Positions 1 to 9,635 of a DNA stretch of 14,964 nucleotides are shown here, piece after piece. Position numbers and translations under genes: made by a program. Each line of letters starts with the position of its first letter. The first letter of the stretch is position 1. Below the pieces are notes generated by a model. That model was not told where the DNA came from. It ran no database searches and saw nothing but the letters and a program-made list of their open reading frames with translations. Source of the DNA: VBKO01 sp036393835 (GTDB lineage: Bacteria > Myxococcota > Myxococcia > Myxococcales > 40CM-4-68-19); the NCBI GenBank assembly GCA_036393835.1, contig DASWGI010000069.1:1-14964 (forward strand). Reading direction: 5' to 3'.

Positions 1-740
1 GTGCGCAGGCAGACGAACGCGACCAGCGTGTACAGCGCGATCACCCCCGCCACTCCCAGGAGCAGCGCGCGGGGCAGGTCGCGGCGCGGGTCCTTCATCT
101 CGCCGGCGACGAAGCATGCCGTCTGCCATCCGCCGTAGGCGAAGAGCACGGGGATGAGCGCCGCGCCGAAGCCGGCCGGCGAGCCGGGAACGCCCGAGGA
201 CGGCGCCACGCCGCCGAAGAGGAGCCCGGCGCCGATCAGCGCCCCGAGCGCGCAGATCTTCAGGACCATCAGCGCGCTCTGTGCGGTGCTGCCCGCGCGC
301 ACGCCCAGGCAGTTGACGATCGTCAGCGTCCCTACCGCGCCCGCCGCCACCGCGCCTTCGCCGAGCGGGATCGGCAGGAGCTCGCGGAAATAGCGGGCGA
401 AGGCGATCGCGGTCGCCGCCATCCCGCCGGTCTGGATGACCAGGAGAAGCGCCCAGCCGTAGAGGAACGCCGCCAGCGGGTGCACCGCTTCGCGCAGGTA
501 GGCGTATTGCCCGCCCACCTCCGGGCGGGCCGAGGAGAGCTCGGCGTAGACGAACGCGCCGAGCAGCGCGGCGACGCCGCCGACGACCCAGGCGCCGAGG
601 ATGAGCGCGGGGGAGCCGGCGCTCCGCGCGACGTCGGCGGGCGTGACGAAGATCCCCGATCCGACGATCCCGCCCATCACGATCATCGTCGCGTCGAACA
701 GGCCGATGCGGCGGACGAGGCCGGACGCGGCGGCGAGCAT
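1..740 (-). CDS. APC-family amino acid permease, partial (C-terminus beyond the window)
   Basis: A cytoplasmic-membrane transporter of the amino acid-polyamine-organocation (APC) superfamily, probably importing or exchanging amino acids; the substrate cannot be read from the sequence. The reverse strand encodes 246 codons from an ATG at 740 to the window edge without a stop. The protein opens with a short basic stretch and then helix 1 carrying GGIVGSGIF (residues 23-31), the unwound substrate-binding motif of APC permeases. Next come a Gly/Ala-rich helix 2, the segment ELSSARPEVGGQYAYLREA typical of the helix 2-3 region, and further hydrophobic helices separated by short loops. About 6-7 helices of the usual 12 are present. 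No clear Shine-Dalgarno sequence precedes the ATG. The gene diverges from glgE across 139 bases, and nothing links it functionally to the glucan genes. The family call is firm; the substrate is open. Confidence 0.88.
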   Translation of the reverse strand, partial: MLAAASGLVRRIGLFDATMIVMGGIVGSGIFVTPADVARSAGSPALILGAWVVGGVAALLGAFVYAELSSARPEVGGQYAYLREAVHPLAAFLYGWALLLVIQTGGMAATAIAFARYFRELLPIPLGEGAVAAGAVGTLTIVNCLGVRAGSTAQSALMVLKICALGALIGAGLLFGGVAPSSGVPGSPAGFGAALIPVLFAYGGWQTACFVAGEMKDPRRDLPRALLLGVAGVIALYTLVAFVCLR

Positions 741-756
741 GCGGGCGACCGTACCA

Positions 757-796
757 CGCGCCGGCCGGCTGCCCGGACGCAGCCCGGCCGGGCGCG
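757..796. repeat. GC-rich imperfect inverted repeat (hairpin) in the permease/glgE divergent region
   Basis: Bases 757-772 pair with 779-796 to give 16 base pairs around a six-base loop (CCGGAC), with single unpaired bases at 785 and 792. The right arm also contains a perfect 12-base palindrome, GCCCGGCCGGGC (782-793). No T-run follows on either strand, so it does not look like a classical terminator. It lies 17 bases upstream of the permease ATG. It could be a leader RNA structure or a dyad-binding site; both readings are inference, and GC-rich DNA forms hairpins easily. Confidence 0.45.
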
Positions 797-866
797 GGTC
801 CACAACAAAGGCCTGCCGCGCACGCGGGGGCTCCGCATTTTTCGGGTTCGAGCGCATTCCGCGCGT

Positions 867-872
867 GAGGAG
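867..872 (+). promoter_or_regulatory. Ribosome binding site of glgE
   Basis: GAGGAG lies seven bases before the ATG at 880. It decides the start, because the reading frame stays open upstream to 601 with an ATG there as well. Confidence 0.75.
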
Positions 873-879
873 CGACCGG

Positions 880-2877
880 ATGCCCGCACGCCAGGGGAGC
901 ATCCTCATCGAGAACGTGCAGCCGCAGATCGATTGCGGCCGCCATCCCGTGAAGCGCGCGGCCGGCGAGACCGTGCGCGTGACCGCCGACGTGCTCAAGG
1001 AAGGGCACGACGAGCTGGCGGTCGTGCTTCGCTGGCGGAAGCTCGGTCCCCAGCCGGCCGAGGGTCGCGAGATGCCCATGCGGCCGCTGGGGAACGACGC
1101 CTGGGAAGGGCAGTTCCCGGTCTACGAGAACGGCCTGTACTCGTTCCAGGTGGAGGCGTGGCCCGACGCCTTCCGCACCTGGGCGCAGGAGCTGTCGCGC
1201 AAGGTGGAGGCGGGGCGCGACGTGTCCTCCGAGCTGCTCGAAGGCGCCCAGCTTCTCCGCACCGCGGCCGAGCGCGCCGCCGCGGCGGGGCCCGCGGCCG
1301 CATTCGATGCAGAGCGGCTGCGCGAGGGCGAGAAGGCGCTGCTCGCCGGGCAGTCGCCGGGGGCGCTGTCGCGCGCGCTCGATCCGCGCCTCGCCGAAGC
1401 CGCGTCGCGATATCCGGACCGCGGAGTGGCCACCCGTTCCGACCGGGAGCTGCGCGTCTTCGCCGAGCGGAAGCGCGCCATCTTCAGCGCCTGGTACGAG
1501 CTGTTCCCGCGCTCGGCGGGCCGCGAGCCGGGTCGCCACGGCACGTTCGCGGACGCGGAACGCATGCTGCCCTACGTGCAGGAGCTGGGCTTCGACGTGG
1601 TCTACCTGCCGCCCATCCATCCCATCGGGCGCACCGGGCGCAAGGGCAAGAACAACTCGCTCACCGCCGCGCCCGACGACGTCGGCAGCCCGTGGGCCAT
1701 CGGCGGCCCGGAGGGCGGCCACAAGGCGGTCCATCCGCAGTTGGGCACGCTGGCCGACTTCCGCCGGTTCGTGAAGAGCGCCGCCGAGCGCGGGATCGAG
1801 GTGGCGCTCGACATCGCGTTCCAGTGCTCGCCCGACCACCCTTACGTGAAGGAGCACCCAGAGTGGTTCCAGCGCCGCCCGGACGGGACCATCAAGACCG
1901 CCGAGAACCCCCCCAAGCGGTACGAGGACATCGTCAACTTCGACTGGATGGGGCCCGCGCGCGAGTCGCTCTGGGCCGAGCTGCGCTCCGTGTTCCTCCA
2001 CTGGATCGAGCAGGGCGTGCGCATCTTCCGCGTCGACAACCCGCACACCAAGCCCCTCCCGTTCTGGGAGTGGGTGATCGGCGAGGTGAAGGGGCGCCAC
2101 TCGGACGCTATCTTCCTCTCGGAGGCGTTCACGCGCCCGAAGATGATGAAGACGCTGGCCAAGGCCGGCTTCGACCAGTCGTACACCTACTTCACCTGGC
2201 GGAACTTCAAGCACGAGACGGAGGAGTACCTGAAGGAGCTGACCCAGGGCCCGGCCGCCGAGTACATGCTGGGCAACCTGTGGCCCAACACGCCGGACAT
2301 CCTGCCCGAGCAGTTGCAGCAGGGGGGCCGGCCGGCGTTCCTCTCTCGCGCGGCGCTGGCCGCCACGCTCTCCTCCTCGTGGGGCATCTACTCGGGGTTC
2401 GAGCTGTGCGAGAGCCGCGCCCTGCCAGGCAAGGAGGAATACCTGGACTCAGAGAAGTACCAGCTCGTGCAGCGCGACTTCGATCGGCCGGGGAACATCC
2501 GGTCCTGGATCGCCGCGCTCAACCGGATCCGCAACGAGCACCCGGCGCTGCAGCAGTACCGGAACCTCCGCTTCCACAAGGCGGACAACGACCGCGTGAT
2601 CTTCTACTCGAAGACGTCCGAGGACCGCGCCAGCCAGGTCCTGGTAGCGGTCAGCCTGGACCCCTTCGCGCCGCAGGAGGCGATCCTCGAGGTGCCGCTG
2701 TTCGAGCTGGGCATCCAGCCCGACGAGGCGTACCAGGTGCACGAGCTGCTCTCGGACGAGCGGGCCCTGTGGCAAGGCCCCACCGCGCAGGTGCGGCTGA
2801 CGCTGGACAAGCCGGCCGCGATCTGGTCGGTGTTGCGCTTCCGCAGGACGGAGCAAGGATTCGACTATTATTTCTAA
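880..2877 (+). CDS. glgE: Alpha-1,4-glucan:maltose-1-phosphate maltosyltransferase GlgE (GH13_3)
   Basis: This cytoplasmic enzyme extends alpha-1,4-glucans by transferring maltosyl units from maltose-1-phosphate, releasing phosphate. The product is 665 residues, normal for GlgE. An N-terminal beta-rich and helical region (about residues 1-195) precedes the GH13 barrel, which begins near FSAWYELFPRS (202-212). The GlgE signature KNNSLTAAPDDVGSPWAIGG follows. The predicted nucleophile is Asp386 in FRVDNPHTKP and the acid/base is Glu415 in FLSEAFTRP. Their spacing of 29 residues equals that of Asp394/Glu423 in Streptomyces coelicolor GlgE. The ATG at 880 is chosen because GAGGAG sits seven bases upstream; the open frame reaches back to 601, but that part overlaps the divergent permease and looks non-coding. 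The gene leads the operon, and the maltokinase supplying its donor substrate starts five bases after its stop. Confidence 0.96.
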   Translation: MPARQGSILIENVQPQIDCGRHPVKRAAGETVRVTADVLKEGHDELAVVLRWRKLGPQPAEGREMPMRPLGNDAWEGQFPVYENGLYSFQVEAWPDAFRTWAQELSRKVEAGRDVSSELLEGAQLLRTAAERAAAAGPAAAFDAERLREGEKALLAGQSPGALSRALDPRLAEAASRYPDRGVATRSDRELRVFAERKRAIFSAWYELFPRSAGREPGRHGTFADAERMLPYVQELGFDVVYLPPIHPIGRTGRKGKNNSLTAAPDDVGSPWAIGGPEGGHKAVHPQLGTLADFRRFVKSAAERGIEVALDIAFQCSPDHPYVKEHPEWFQRRPDGTIKTAENPPKRYEDIVNFDWMGPARESLWAELRSVFLHWIEQGVRIFRVDNPHTKPLPFWEWVIGEVKGRHSDAIFLSEAFTRPKMMKTLAKAGFDQSYTYFTWRNFKHETEEYLKELTQGPAAEYMLGNLWPNTPDILPEQLQQGGRPAFLSRAALAATLSSSWGIYSGFELCESRALPGKEEYLDSEKYQLVQRDFDRPGNIRSWIAALNRIRNEHPALQQYRNLRFHKADNDRVIFYSKTSEDRASQVLVAVSLDPFAPQEAILEVPLFELGIQPDEAYQVHELLSDERALWQGPTAQVRLTLDKPAAIWSVLRFRRTEQGFDYYF

Positions 2878-2882
2878 CGGCG

Positions 2883-4165
2883 ATGCTTCCCATCGACATG
2901 CAAGCCCTGCCGGCATGGCTCAGGCAGCAGCGCTGGTTCGGGGGCAAGGGTGCGGCGATCGCGGGCGTGCGCGACGTTGACCAGGCGCAGATCTCGCCGG
3001 GCCTGCTCCTGTCCGCCGTCGAGGTGCGGTACGCGCCTCCCCGGCCGGCGGAGAGCTACGCGCTGGCGCTCCGGCCCTGGACGGGCAAGGCCGGCATCGT
3101 GGAGGGCCTCGACGACGACGCGGCGCGCGCGTTGCTCGGCGTGGTGCGCGGGCGGCTGCGCATCGCCACCGCGGGCGGAGCGCTGCAGGGTGAGCGCTTC
3201 GACGGCCCGGGCTCTCCCCTGGAGCGGCTCCCGCCCGTGCCGGCCGTCCGGCGCCTCGGCGCGGAGCAAAGCAACACCTCGCTGGTCTTCGACGACCGCG
3301 TGATCTTGAAGCTCATCCGCAAGCTCGGGCCCGGAGTAAACCCCGAGCTGGAGATCGGCGCCTTCCTCGCGCGCAGCGGCTTCACCGGTACGCCGCAGCT
3401 GCTCGGCGCCATCGCGGCGACCGGCGCGGTCGACGCGACCGTCGCCGTGGCGCACGCGTTCGTCCGCGTGGAGAGCGATGGCTGGTCGTACGTGCTCGAG
3501 TCGCTGCGGCGCGGCGAGCCGCCGCTGCTCCCTGTCCGGGAGCTGGGCGAACGCATCGGCGAGATGCACGCCGCGCTGGCCGGCGACGCGCGCGACAGTG
3601 CCTTCGCCCCCGAGCCGATCCGCCGCGAGGACCTGCTGCGCTGGACGGAGACGCTGCTTGCTGAGCTGGACCGGACCGTCGAGGCGGCGCTGACGGCGGT
3701 GCCGGAGCTGGCCTCGCGCCGGGCGGCGCTCTCGGCGCGGATCCGCAGGCTCGAGTCCGCGGCGCCGGACGGCGTGCGCATCCGGCAGCACGGCGATCTG
3801 CACCTCGGGCAAGTGCTGCGCAGCGACGGGCAGTGGCTGGTGTTCGACTTCGAGGGCGAGCCGGCCCGTCCGCTGGCGGAGCGGCGCGCGAAGCACAGCC
3901 CGCTGAAGGACGTGGCGGGCATGCTGCGGTCGTTCGCCTATGCCGCGGCCACGGTCGGCCGGCGCGAGCTCGCGGATCCGCTGCGCGACTCCTTCCTGCA
4001 GGGCTGGCGCCGGCGGGCGGGTCAGCTCCTGCCGCGGGACGAGCAGGACGCGCGGGTGCTGCTCGAGTCGCTCGAATTGGAGAAGCTGCTCTACGAGCTG
4101 CGGTACGAGCTGGGGCACCGCCCCGACTGGGTCGCGATCCCCGCCGCGGATCTCCTGGAGGCGAG

Positions 4166-4169
<4 letters not shown>
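2883..4169 (+). CDS. mak: Maltokinase (ATP:maltose 1-phosphotransferase), stand-alone
   Basis: This enzyme phosphorylates maltose with ATP to maltose-1-phosphate, the donor used by GlgE. The 428-residue product has the N-terminal cap of maltokinases, including LPAWLRQQRWFGGKG (residues 9-23). An aminoglycoside-phosphotransferase-like kinase fold follows: VILKLIRKL as the likely nucleotide-binding lysine region, the catalytic loop HGDLHLGQVL (His303, Asp305), and the metal-binding VFDFEGEPARPLAERRAKHSPLKD (Asp322). The C-terminal helices end in LEKLLYELRYELGHRPDW, a typical maltokinase ending. It is not fused to trehalose synthase, as many homologues (TreS-Mak, Pep2) are. The ATG at 2883 follows the glgE stop by five bases and has no good Shine-Dalgarno, which suggests translational coupling. 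An in-frame ATG at 2898 would shorten it by five residues. The stop overlaps the glgB start. Confidence 0.94.
4157..4161 (+). promoter_or_regulatory. Ribosome binding site of glgB inside the maltokinase gene
   Basis: GGAGG lies four bases before the ATG at 4166, within the last codons of the maltokinase gene. It fixes the glgB start and fits the ATGA stop/start overlap. Confidence 0.75.
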
Positions 4170-6357
<2,188 letters not shown>

Positions 6358-6361
<4 letters not shown>

Positions 6362-8229
6362 CCGCCGGGCGCGACCTGGTCCGCGCGGCGCTCGACGCGC
6401 TCGGCATCCGCAGGCTGGCCCTGGCGGTGCACGATGCGGCGCTCCCGGGCGACCCGCGCGACGACGTGGGACGGGGGGCGCCCCTCTCCGCGGGCGGCCT
6501 CGCCTTCCTCCGCTTCGCGGCCTCGCTCGGCTTCCACGCGGTGCAGCTCGGTCCGCAGGGCGAGACGACCGAGCACGATCAGTCCCCCTACGACGCGACG
6601 ATCTTCTCGCGCAGCACGCTGTCCCTCGCGCTGGCTCCGCTCGAGCAGGCAGGGCTGTTGTCCGGCGCAACGCTGCGCGAAGCGGTGGCCCGGCGACCCG
6701 CCGGATCCGGCGAGCGCGCCGCGCACCGCCATGCGCACGCGGTGGCGCGGGAAGTCGTCGACGAGGCGTTCGTGAGCTTCGAGGCGGAGCGCCCCCGCGA
6801 GCTCGCGGAGCGGCTCCGCGAATTCACGGTCCGCCAGCGCGAGTGGCTCGACCGCGACGCGCTCTACGCCGCCGCCGCCGCGGAGCATCGCGAGCCCGAC
6901 TGGCTCCGCTGGCCCGAGGAGGACCGGCGTCTGTGGGAACGCATCCCCGGCGCGGAAGCGGCGCAGCAGGCGCGGCGCTCCGAGCTGGCGGCGAAGCACG
7001 CACGCCTGATCGAGCGGTACCGGTTCGGGCAGTGGCTGGCGCACGAGCAGCACGGCGCATTCCAGCGGGAGGCGCACGGTCGGGGCCTGCTGCTCTACGG
7101 CGACCTGCAGATCGGCGTCTCGCACCAGGACGTCTGGAGCTGGGGTTCGCTCTTCCTCTCCGGCTGGCGGATGGGTGCGCCGCCCAGCCGGACCAATCCG
7201 GAGGGGCAGCCGTGGAGCTACGCGGTGCTCGACCCGGCCCAGCGCGTAGGACCGGCACTGGCCTTCGCGCGGCGCCGCGTGGGCAAGATGCTCGAGGAAT
7301 TCGACGGGCTGCGCATCGACCACCCGCACGGGCTCATCGACCCGTGGATCTACCGGGCGGCGCAGCCGGACCCCGGCGTGGCCGTGCAGAACGGGTCCCG
7401 CTTGTTCTCGTCTCCCGATCTTCCGGAGCTCGCTCCCTACGCCGTGGCCCGGCCGGAGCAGCTCGATCCTGGCTCGCCTCGGCACGCGGACGGGTGGGTG
7501 CGCGCCCTCTCCCAGGAGCAGGTGGCCCGGTACGCAGTGCTCTTCGACGCGGTGGTCGACGCCGCGCGGTCGCACGGGCGCCAGGTCGACGACCTGCTCG
7601 GCGAGGTGCTCAGCACGCAGCCCTATCCGGTGGAGCGGGTGCTGGCGCGGCACGGGCTGGGACGGTTCCGTGTCACGCAGAAGGTGGTGCTCGATGATCC
7701 GGCGGACGTTTGCCGGAGCGAGAACGCCGCTCCGGTCGATTGGATCATGGCCGGAACGCACGATACCGAGCCCATCTGGCGCGTGGCGGAGCGGTGGTCC
7801 GAGAGCGGGTCCGCGCCCGCGCACGCCGCGTATCTCGCGGGGCGGCTGATCCCCGACGAGCGGGCGCGGCCGCGCTGGGCCGAGATCGTCGCTGCCGATC
7901 CGGCGCGCCTGGCCCTCGCCAAGCTCGCCGAGCTGTTCGTCGGCCCGGCGCGCAACGTCATGGTCACGTTCACCGACCTCCTCGGCATGCGCGAGGTCTA
8001 CAACCGGCCGGGCACGATCTCCGAGGAGAACTGGTCGCTCCGCGTCCCGCCGGACTTCGAGGCCCAGAACGCCGAGGCGCGCCGCGCCGGCCGGGCCCTG
8101 GACCTGCCCCGGGTGCTGTCGATGGCCATCCGGGCGCGAGGAGCGGACTTCGCGCGCTCGCACGCGGCGCTCGTCGCGGCTCTCGATCAGCGGGCCGGCC
8201 CGGACCCCGGGGCCGGACGTGGAGCGTAG
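6358..8229 (+). CDS. Divergent 4-alpha-glucanotransferase (GH77, MalQ-like)
   Basis: This is probably an amylomaltase/disproportionating enzyme that transfers segments between alpha-1,4-glucans, here at the end of the glucan operon. The 623-residue product keeps the GH77 landmarks in degenerate form: QLGPQGETTEHDQSPYDATIF (about 64-84) for the usual LGPTG...SPYQS; LLLYGDLQIGVSHQDVWSW; Asp321 in FDGLRIDHPHGL as nucleophile; Glu416 in LLGEVLST as the likely acid/base, where family members usually read EDLG; and Asp469 in GTHDTEP, usually GTHDN. Asp321 and Glu416 are 95 residues apart, about twice the 47-48 in Thermus and E. coli MalQ, so an extra segment of about 47 residues lies between them. 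The start ATG overlaps the glgB stop and has no Shine-Dalgarno, which implies coupling. The 3' end overlaps the convergent peptidase gene by 43 bases. The family is fairly sure; the activity may be altered. Confidence 0.85.
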
Positions 8230-9587
8230 AGATCGAGGATGCGGTCGATGGCGGCGCGGCACGCGGCGCAGAACGGCACGTCGTCGCGCGTGAACATGAT
8301 GCAGTCCGTCTGCGAACGGAAATACCCCTTGCCCTCGTAATTCGCGCCCTCGAACGCCCCGACCTTGCCCACGTACGGCTCCGCCGAGAGGCGGCGTGTG
8401 GCCTCCGCCTTCTCGGTGGCGAAGAGCGCGTCCATCTCCGACTCGGGCCTCCGTTCGGCGCGGATCCGGCGGCGCCGCTCCTGCACGCCCTTCTGCCACT
8501 CGATGAAGCCGTCCTCGTCCCAGGGCGTCGCCAGCGGGGCGGCGGGCGTGAGCAGCGCAGCCCATTTCGGGCGGTGCGGGTCGGCAGTGACGTTCCGTTC
8601 CCAGGGCTCGGGCCGGTCCGCCTGCTTCTCGTAGGCTGTGGGCGAGGTGAAGTACTCGTCCGCCAGGCCGGCGAGGTGGTGCGCGAACTCGTGCACGAAG
8701 ATGTACGGCGCCCAGCGCGAGTCCGCGGCGACCGTGCCGTACAGGTTGAAGATCCCGCCGCCGCCGTAGGTCCGCGCGTTGGCGACGATCTCGACCAGCT
8801 CGTAGGGCGCGTGCGACGCCAGGTCCCGGAACGCGCGGTTGTCAAAGGTGAGGATGTACCGCTCCGACCCGAACGCGTCGTACGTCGCGCCGGCGGGGGA
8901 GCGGCGGTGGATCCCCAGCGATGGACGCGAGATGCCCGATTGGGCGGCCGGCGGGCACAAGCCCCACACGTTGAAGTCCTCGCGCCGCTCCTTGAACGGC
9001 GAGGTCGAGAAGAGCACCTCCATCAGGCGACGGGCGTCCTTCTCGAACTTGCCGCGCTCGCGCGCGGTGTAGCCGTCGCCCAGCAGCAGCAGGTCGACCT
9101 TGCCCGCCGGATCTCCGGTGCGCTGGAGCGCGATCAGCTCGCCGGCAGCGGGCGGCGGCGAATGGTCCACCGAGGGGTCGCGCGGGTCTACCGCCAGCGT
9201 CCAGGCCTCGCGGAAGAGGTTGCTGCGCGGATCGCGTTTGCGCAGCACGATCTGCACCGGCGCCGCGGGCGCGGGGAAGCGGAGCGACTCGGAGAAGGCG
9301 CGCGGAACCTGCTTCGCCTCGGCGGTGGTCTCCCACTCGCCGAAGATGGAGGAGAAACCGCGCGAGTAGAGGAGGCGTCCGGTGGCGCGGTCGCGCACCT
9401 CGAAGAGGTACTTGCCGGAATCCGTGTCGTCGATCGGCCGGTCGGGGTTGCCCGGCCACGGCAGCGGCTCGAGCACCAGGCGCTCGAGGGCGAACCGCTC
9501 CTCGGAGGCGGTGCCCACGTGCACGTAGTCGACGCGGAAGGTGCGCGCCGGAGCGCCGGCGGCGAGCAACGCGAGCAGGATGAGCAT
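8187..9587 (-). CDS. Secreted M64-family zinc metallopeptidase
   Basis: A putative exported endopeptidase of the M64 (IgA peptidase-like) family. The 466-residue product starts with a short hydrophobic leader ending in AGAPA, so cleavage near residue 14 is likely, although the n-region lacks positive charge. A beta-rich N-terminal part (about 15-150, M64 N-domain-like) is followed by the catalytic domain beginning at KVDLLLLGDGYT (163-174). The zinc site is HEFAHHLAGLADEY (299-312), with His299, Glu300 and His303; Asp310 is the probable further ligand. A Cys-containing C-terminal segment, DCIMF then FCAAC (about 428-443), is usual for this family. The start is forced: an in-frame stop lies at 9597-9599 and no other start codon intervenes. 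The gene is convergent with the GH77 gene, overlapping it by 43 bases, and divergent from emrA. The substrate is unknown. Confidence 0.9.
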   Translation of the reverse strand: MLILLALLAAGAPARTFRVDYVHVGTASEERFALERLVLEPLPWPGNPDRPIDDTDSGKYLFEVRDRATGRLLYSRGFSSIFGEWETTAEAKQVPRAFSESLRFPAPAAPVQIVLRKRDPRSNLFREAWTLAVDPRDPSVDHSPPPAAGELIALQRTGDPAGKVDLLLLGDGYTARERGKFEKDARRLMEVLFSTSPFKERREDFNVWGLCPPAAQSGISRPSLGIHRRSPAGATYDAFGSERYILTFDNRAFRDLASHAPYELVEIVANARTYGGGGIFNLYGTVAADSRWAPYIFVHEFAHHLAGLADEYFTSPTAYEKQADRPEPWERNVTADPHRPKWAALLTPAAPLATPWDEDGFIEWQKGVQERRRRIRAERRPESEMDALFATEKAEATRRLSAEPYVGKVGAFEGANYEGKGYFRSQTDCIMFTRDDVPFCAACRAAIDRILDLYAPRPAPGSGPAR

Positions 9588-9635
9588 CGCTGCCCATTAT
9601 CGGGCATCCGAAGGCCCCGGAGGATACGTTCCAGC
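9588..9635. promoter_or_regulatory. 48-base divergent region between the M64 peptidase and emrA genes, with a small dyad
   Basis: This very short gap must serve two divergent genes, so at least one promoter probably lies inside a neighbouring gene. TGCCC (9591-9595) and GGGCA (9602-9606) form a perfect five-base inverted repeat around ATTATC, which could be a small operator. GGAGGA at 9619-9624 is the likely ribosome site for the ATG at 9636. No clear -35/-10 pair was seen. Confidence 0.4.

Larger units (their letters stand above)
741..879. promoter_or_regulatory. Divergent intergenic region between the permease and the glgE operon
   Basis: These 139 bases must hold the 5' leaders, and probably the promoters, of the minus-strand permease and the plus-strand glgE operon. 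No convincing -35/-10 pair was found on either strand. The left half holds a GC-rich hairpin (listed separately). The right half has a short ATTTTT run at 837-842 after a possible 5-bp stem. A good ribosome site (GAGGAG, 867-872) lies seven bases before the glgE ATG. Confidence 0.55.

Noticed and set aside
601..879. N-terminal extension of GlgE from an ATG at 601
   Set aside because: It would overlap the divergent permease. GlgE homologues do not have it, and a good ribosome site points to the ATG at 880.
480..2882. Long plus-strand open frame running into the maltokinase gene, suggesting a 1229-residue protein
   Set aside because: Only the part from 2883 resembles a protein family. The upstream part is Arg/Pro/Gly-rich, overlaps the permease on the other strand and glgE in another frame, and is a GC-driven shadow.
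2874..4118. 414-residue minus-strand open frame opposite the maltokinase gene
   Set aside because: Arg/Gln/Leu-rich composition without motifs, opposite a gene with intact catalytic residues.
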